This document shows, in pieces, positions 58,817 to 64,000 of a stretch of DNA of 64,000 bases. The DNA is taken from NCBI GenBank assembly GCA_963693085.1, contig OY856409.1:520563303-520627302 (forward strand). The letters run 5' to 3'. The notes under the pieces were generated by a model. The model made no database searches. It had not been told where the DNA came from and saw only the letters and a program-made list of their open reading frames with translations. Within the stretch, counting starts at the first letter, position 1; each line of letters begins with the position of its first letter. The position numbers and the translations under genes were made by a program. This stretch comes from Alisma plantago-aquatica (taxonomy: Eukaryota > Streptophyta > Magnoliopsida > Alismatales > Alismataceae).

Positions 58817-59003
58817 TGTGAAATAATATTGTATTGAATGCAATGGTATTAGATGATTACAAGACTGGACGCCCTCTCCTTTATATAGGAGAGGGGAGAA
58901 ACCCTGAGACTTGTGTCCCAAGTAATCTAAACGGGCCGAGACACTAAAGGCCCACTAACTAATTAACTTATTAACTAAATAGGCTAATATAGACTCTTTA
59001 ACA
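58817..59003 (-). repeat. Short (187 bp) copia 5' LTR
   Basis: Plus-strand ends TGTGAAAT and CTTTAACA, hence TGT...ACA termini. TATA box on the minus strand at 58880-58889 (CTATATAAAG context). The size fits Ale/Retrofit-type copia LTRs. Its partner LTR is not in the window. Confidence 0.75.
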
Positions 59004-60782
59004 GTAATAATTGATCAATCTACAATAGAATAAAAATATTTGTAAAAGTATTTTTCCTTAGAAATCAGTACACATGATTTTGACATTTTACTTCTTTTGA
59101 TCTTTTTTCTACATGGTGTTAATGTTTGTTTGTTAAATTAGAGTTTTCTTATTTCCATGTTTTAATAAATGGTAAATTTCCTCAAATTTGTAGAAAATGA
59201 TGTAGAGGTTATGCATATGTGGTTCAGTTCAAAATTTGTCGCTTTACTTGTCAATCTCTTTAACATAAACTACACTTTTTCTTTGGCCCTCCACCCTATT
59301 GCACTATTGGTTACCATTATCTCTTACAATTTGATGAATGCCCATCTGTTGATCTTTGACGACTCATTCCTGAACCAAGCTAAGAAAATAACATGATTAC
59401 ATCTTACGCAAAAGTTTGACTGTGCTTCAAATGACATCAAATATGATGGCAGTTGTGTTTAGCATTCTATGCTTATAAAGATGAGCCTATCAAGGTGGTC
59501 TTGGATTCAAGATCAAAATGATGATAACTCATATAACCAAACGATAAGATCATTTTTGAAAATTATGTAGATCATCATATCATTTGTGCTTATTCTGTTG
59601 TCAAGATAACATTGGAATTTGATAGAAGAGCAATCTACCAACTCGCTTCGACTCAAATGAATGGGTACTTGTAGATCTAAATTTACAAGATGAAAACCCC
59701 TTTGTTTTATGTGGATTCTTGGCAATAAGAGTGAGAATTTTGTTGGAGAGTAGCCTACCAACTTTGTGCTAACTGCTAATGTTGTTGTACTCTTAAACAA
59801 ATGAAATATATGGTACTCTATTTTCATTGTAATTCTATGCAGTCATAACAACCAGCCTATTGTTTATTTTAAAATCTTTATACAGAACTAACAAGACCCA
59901 ATCTAACAATATCCGATCTCTTTTTTGTATAGGGAGCTGTAATAGATTGCATATTAGGAGAAATAGTTCACAGCAAATGTATGTGACACCTATTGATTAT
60001 GTCTTGTACATAGGCCACTTTCTTGGAAAGGTAAGTTACACATGAAAAATGAATATCTTATCATTGTGGCCTATATCTACAACTTGTTTTTTCAACTATT
60101 GATAATTTATTTTTTAACCATTTATTGAAGAAACTATAATAGACCATTAGTGTGATCTTTTAGACATCTAGGACTGTACGGTTGTGGTTGGAAGTGACTT
60201 TATTGAATATCTATACTATGCTCATATATTTAAGAGTCTAGTTGCTTAATAATGATTGGAACTCCAATGTGTTGATTATATAACATTGGTAACACATCCA
60301 TGGACACTGGAAGAACTTCATGGTTTCTACCTTCATTCAACTACTAATATTTGGCTATTTCTCTAACCACTATATACAAGTCAATGATAAGAATATTATG
60401 TAACCATTAGTGAAACTAGTGATATTGCCTCTAAGGCTCTAACATGGTATAAGATGTTAACTTCATATTCAACTGTTGAGGTGAGAACTGGAAGTTTGTT
60501 GAAATTAAGGGGAACTTCTTGAAGAAGTTTGGTGCCCACTTGGATGAACCTTTTATGTGATCTTTCTAAGAAGACTGTGTGGTAGAGAATTTGATGAAAA
60601 TATATATATAATAATGATATAAACATCATACAAGTGTTGTCTAACACAATGTAACAAGACATGGCTCTATTGGTTTACAACATCTTATACCCCAATATAC
60701 TTGGTCAACAAGTTACAATTTGCTATGATTCATTATACAACACAATTTCAAAGTCAAAGCTTAAAATAAAAAATTGAATACT
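59004..60782. other. No gene recognised
   Basis: AT-rich. Several open stretches of 60-104 codons on either strand (for example 59169-59396 and 59513-59827) show no family resemblance and no splice-linked continuation that I could defend. Confidence 0.5.
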
Positions 60783-61025
60783 TCAACAATCGGGTGCAGT
60801 GATACATATGCAAGGAGTTTTGACACAACAACGCCCAGTTCCGTGGAAAGACATGCAGGGGTTTCCATATCTTAGATGGGTGTGGGTAAAGAAGCTAGTC
60901 CCACTGCATCCATAGTCACAAATTCGGTATTTGGGATAGCTTCGGTTGAGTTGAAAAGTTTCGAATTTACAATTATGCGGGAAAATGGGTAAAAAGTAGT
61001 CAACGTACGGTAAAAGTATGATCAA
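60783..61025 (-). CDS. Candidate cysteine-rich small secreted peptide exon (unrecognised)
   Basis: A minus-strand frame of about 80 codons ends at a TGA near 60783. Its last 50 residues hold nine cysteines, including the groups ICDYGCSG, YGNPC, GTGRCCVKTPCIC and a final C before the stop. The layout (C-x3-C, later CC, C-x-C) resembles plant defensin-like or other cysteine-rich peptides but does not fit the defensin signature exactly. There is no ATG; the frame opens right after a pyrimidine-rich tract ending CTGAATAG, a good splice acceptor, as expected if a signal-peptide exon lay upstream. I could not identify that exon. It may be a chance frame. Confidence 0.25.
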   Translation of the reverse strand: MIILLPYVDYFLPIFPHNCKFETFQLNRSYPKYRICDYGCSGTSFFTHTHLRYGNPCMSFHGTGRCCVKTPCICITAPDC

Positions 61026-61074
61026 CTATTCAGGAAAGAGTCAAGAAAAAATTGGAGGAGATATACATATATTG

Positions 61075-61205
61075 CATATAGATGTAATGCATATAAATGT
61101 TTCCCACATATATATGTACATATATATTACATACATATTACATAACTGATACTTACATATACATATACATATACATATCTTACATACATACACACACATA
61201 TACAC
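61075..61205 (+). repeat. Degenerate (ATACAT)n / (TA)n microsatellite
   Basis: Repeated ACATAT and CATATA words, with a purer ATACAT run at about 61157-61180 and an ACACAC tail. Confidence 0.85.
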
Positions 61206-61494
61206 TCCAACTAACTTAGAGTCTTAATCCATATAATACGGGAAAAGAACATAAAGAAAAAACATTAAACGTGATTAATTCACAAAAAATACGGGAATGG
61301 TACTTAATATTCAGGAATTAGGATTTATTTGGGAGTTTCATACGTCTAGGGAAAAATCGCATTTTAAATGTGACTTTTTCAAAAAGTCAAAGTATATTGT
61401 GACTATTGTTGCATCATTGCTAGAATGTAGTGAAAAATGTGCAAGGACAACATCTTCAACGGAGGCAGGTGAAGAAGTAAGTTCAAGAAAAAAG

Positions 61495-62690
61495 GAATAG
61501 AGTTGGATGTTGGAATATTGGCTCTTTGACAGAAAGTCTTTGGAAATAGTAGATACCATTATCAAAAGAAAAGCCAATATAGCTTGCTTACAAGAAACTA
61601 AGTGGACAAAGAACGATACAGAGAGATTGGAGACACGGTGTATAAAATATTGTATACAAGTATTAATAAACATAGAAATGGCATAGACATTATTGTAGAT
61701 AAGATGTGGTCAAGATCGCAAGGATGGGTGGTAGAATCATAGCTATCAATGTTATTCTTGGGAGAATTTTTTCAACATTATTAGGGCTTGTGGCCCTCAA
61801 GTTGTCTTTAGTGAGGAGGCTAAGAAAGATTTTTGGGATGTTATGGATGAATTGATGGAGGGATTACCGATAGAGGAAAAGATTATTATTAGGAATGATT
61901 TAAATGCCATGTGTGGAGTAGCAATGCTGGAATGAGAGAGTTCATCGTGGTTTTGGATATGACAGTAGAAATGGAGAAGGAGAGAGGATATTAGATTTTT
62001 TAGATGCATATGATATGATTTTGGCAAGCACCCATTTCAAGAAAAGAGAATCTCATAAGATTACTTTCAAGAGTGGGTCCCGTTCTAGTCAAATTGATTA
62101 TTTCCTTATGAGGGGTGGATCATAAAGTATGCAAGGAGTGTAAAGTGATTCTTGGCGAAGAACTCACCACCCAACTTAGGTTGGTGGTTTTGGATATTAA
62201 CATGAAGATCAATAATGGCAAGCATCACAGAAACCAAGATAGAATGATCAAGTGGTGGAATCTTAAAGGAGAAAAGAAATTAACTGTTCATGATAAACTC
62301 ATCAAGGAGGGAACCTGAAACTTGGAATCCACAGGTTGTGGGCCTCCACATAATGAAATTTGGTGGTGGAATGATGAAGTACAAAAAGTTGTTAAACTAA
62401 AAAGGGAGATCTATAGAAGCTTGCCCAAATCTCAAGATGAAGTAAATTTTCAGAGATACAAGCAAGCAAAGATAAAAGGTTGTTCAGGAGGCAAGGTGTA
62501 GATACTTTGATGATATTTATGAGAAGTTGGACACAAGAGAAGGGATTTTTTATATAAAATGACTCGTATAAGAGAGAGGAAAGGAAGAGACTTGGTCAAG
62601 TTAAATTAATCAAGAATGAAGATAGTAGAGTGCTAGAGAAGGATGATGATATTAAGAACCAATGGGGAAATTACTTTGGTACATATATAT
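61495..62690 (+). mobile_element. RTE-type LINE remnant, endonuclease and start of RT
   Basis: Plus-strand stretches match the RTE clade endonuclease: LFDRKSLEIVDTIIKRKANI with CLQETKWTKND (61525-61620), FWDVMDELMEGLPIEEK with IIIRNDLNAMCG (about 61830-61920; usual FIGGDLNGHVG), KITFKSGSRSSQIDYFLMRG (62060-62115), KVCKECKVILGEELTTQ (62118-62170), and near 62505-62670 YFDDIYEKLDTREG. The order is right, but frames change several times and stops are present. Upstream 61207-61494 shows no identifiable sequence. Confidence 0.85.
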
Positions 62691-63316
62691 AGCAAAAATA
62701 GCAGTAGTAAAACAGGAAAAGCTAGCACCAAGATTAGTTGTAGAGAAGAAATTATTAATCAGATGTTGAGTGCATGAATGGACACCTTTCCTTTGACTAA
62801 TGGGAAGATGTGGGTCATAAGTTACATAGGAGGTGTGGTGATATGCCAACGAAGGAGTTGGTTGTTGAGGGGCCATGGAGGGGACTGTAACCTTAGATCT
62901 TCTCTTTTACACCTTGATAGGAGGGGAAAGACCTTTAGTTGCATTAGTGGGATCACGTTCTACCACTTGAGGCAGGGGAGTGGGATCCAACAAATCACTC
63001 GATAAAGCATACCCCTTTTTAGAGTAGTACATGTGTTCAAAAAAAGATGGCAACCACACTAAGAAACCATTGTCTTTTGGCAGGACCATAACACTAAAAT
63101 CCTTTTTGAGTTCATGAATATCCCAAAAAACACTTAGGGGAAGGGGTCAAGTTTAGATATCCTGGGGTGAAGATTCTTAACAAAAAAAGTGATGATAAAG
63201 ATGTGTGGTGGTACAAAAAACAAAGGTGCATCGGGATATAGAAGAGAGAAAGGGACTTGATTGTGCAGAACAGAAGAAGGCATACAGTTAATTAAGTAGT
63301 ACACAGTAGAAATCAT
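62690..63316 (-). pseudogene. copia integrase C-terminus / RT linker fragment
   Basis: Minus-strand frames read YYLINCMPSSVLHNQVPFSL followed by LHPRISKLDPFP (63134-63316), then YYSKKGYALSSDLLDPTPLP (about 62960-63030), then LPISQRKGVHSCTQHLINNF (62735-62800). These match copia sequence usually written LINRMPSSVL, LDPKS, and DLPIALRKGTRSC, in the right order. Frame shifts and stops occur. Reverse transcriptase proper is missing; the LINE begins at about 62690. At 63317 the copia homology stops and a palindrome continues. Confidence 0.87.
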
Positions 63317-64000
63317 AGTTATCTAGGCTTCCTCCGCCTAGGCGAGCCTGCCCCCCAGGCTCTAGGTGGACCACCTTAACTGGGGGGCATAGGATTTTAG
63401 ATAACTAAAGTGGATGCCTAAGGGATTTTAGGCTCAAATTAAGACAATCATGAACAAATTAGCATGGATTTGATCTTATTAATTAAATTAGATCAAGTTT
63501 AGTTATTTTAGGGAAGAAGTAAATATGATTTAGGCAAAACCAGATCTAATTTGGTCATATTAGGTTTGATTTGGGGGGAAATAGGTTTGATCCCTAATTT
63601 GGCAAAGTCAGACCGAATTCTCCAAATATAACATGATTTCCCAAATCAGACCTATTTCCCCCCAAATCAAACCTAATCTGCCCAAATTAGATTTGGTTTT
63701 GCTTAAATCATATTTACTTCTTCCCTAAAAAATCTAAACTTGATCTAATTTAATCAAATAAGATCAAATCCATGCTAATTTGGTCATGATTGTCTTAATT
63801 TGAGCCTAAAAGCCCTTAGGCATCCACTTTAGTTATCTAAAAGCCTATGCCCCCCAGTTAAGGCAGTCCACCTAGAGCCTGGGGGGTAGGCTTGCCTAGG
63901 CGGCGGAAGCCAAGATAACTATGATTTCTACTGTGTACAACTTCATTAACTATATGCCTTCTTCTGTTCTGCACAATCAAGTCCCTTTCTCTCTTCTATA
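63237..64000. repeat. Large palindrome, arms about 355 bp, with outward-facing copia fragments
   Basis: 63237-63590 pairs with 63646-64000 in inverted orientation with few mismatches and almost no indels, around a 55-bp spacer. The outer 80 bp of both arms encode the same copia peptide (LINCMPSSVL in the left arm on the minus strand, FINYMPSSVL in the right arm on the plus strand). The right arm reaches the window end and may extend further. The inner part has no coding frame and contains local GC-rich inverted repeats (GCCCCCCAG, CTGGGGGGC). Confidence 0.93.

Noticed and set aside
63317..63922. Palindrome as a microRNA precursor or a simple foldback transposon
   Set aside because: Arms exceed usual plant precursors and include copia coding sequence at both outer ends; no target duplication was seen, so a plain insertion does not fit.
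1..64000. Search by eye for CRISPR arrays, bacterial operons, tRNA and rRNA genes
   Set aside because: None seen. The only short regular arrays are the 27-bp LTR array and the microsatellites, and tRNA-like signals are retroelement primer sites.

Overview
The window looks like intergenic, heavily repetitive chromosomal DNA of a flowering plant, most likely a monocot. The evidence is many decayed plant-type LTR retrotransposons (Ty1/copia, and Ty3/gypsy-derived non-autonomous elements with long LTRs), L1-like and RTE-like LINEs, a hAT-type MITE, and one intron-containing plant gene of the DUF569 family. No bacterial-style operon, CRISPR array, tRNA or rRNA gene was seen. Species cannot be named from the sequence alone.

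Layout. 1-2850: decayed copia internal region (minus strand) split in its gag by a 674-bp solo LTR that carries a 27-bp tandem stem-loop array. 2851-6759: non-coding copia leader and LTR remnants. 6765-13362: a complete non-autonomous Ty3/gypsy-like element with two LTRs, a tRNA-Asp-type primer site and a gag-like zinc-knuckle ORF; its 5' LTR holds a 5'-truncated LINE. 13679-33321: a tandem LTR-int-LTR-int-LTR array of a large non-coding retrotransposon (LARD-like, minus strand). Its first LTR is split by a complete, related LARD in the opposite orientation (13817-21630, LTRs of about 2.84 kb, 5-bp target duplication). 33322-35372: a second copy of the copia/LARD junction seen at 6344-13679, which lacks both later insertions and so shows an old tandem segmental duplication. 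35373-41380: L1-like LINE (minus) with a 1.73-kb solo copia LTR inside its reverse transcriptase. 42713-48840: a plus-strand LINE bracketed by two direct repeats. 49440-51110: 5'-truncated LINE (minus).

51704-54200 holds the only intact host gene, a three-exon DUF569 gene, with a 175-bp hAT MITE in intron 2 and a solo LTR 327 bp after the stop. 55400-64000: microsatellites, copia LTRs and leader, an RTE LINE remnant, a copia fragment, and a palindrome with arms of about 355 bp in which two copia integrase/RT-linker fragments face outward.

The clearest biology is the history rather than a pathway. Perfect or near-perfect target-site duplications at nine insertions, plus empty sites preserved in the duplicated copy, allow a relative order: copia LTR, then the tandem LARD, then segmental duplication, then the zinc-knuckle element and the opposite-strand LARD. 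Only the DUF569 gene is expected to make a host protein.
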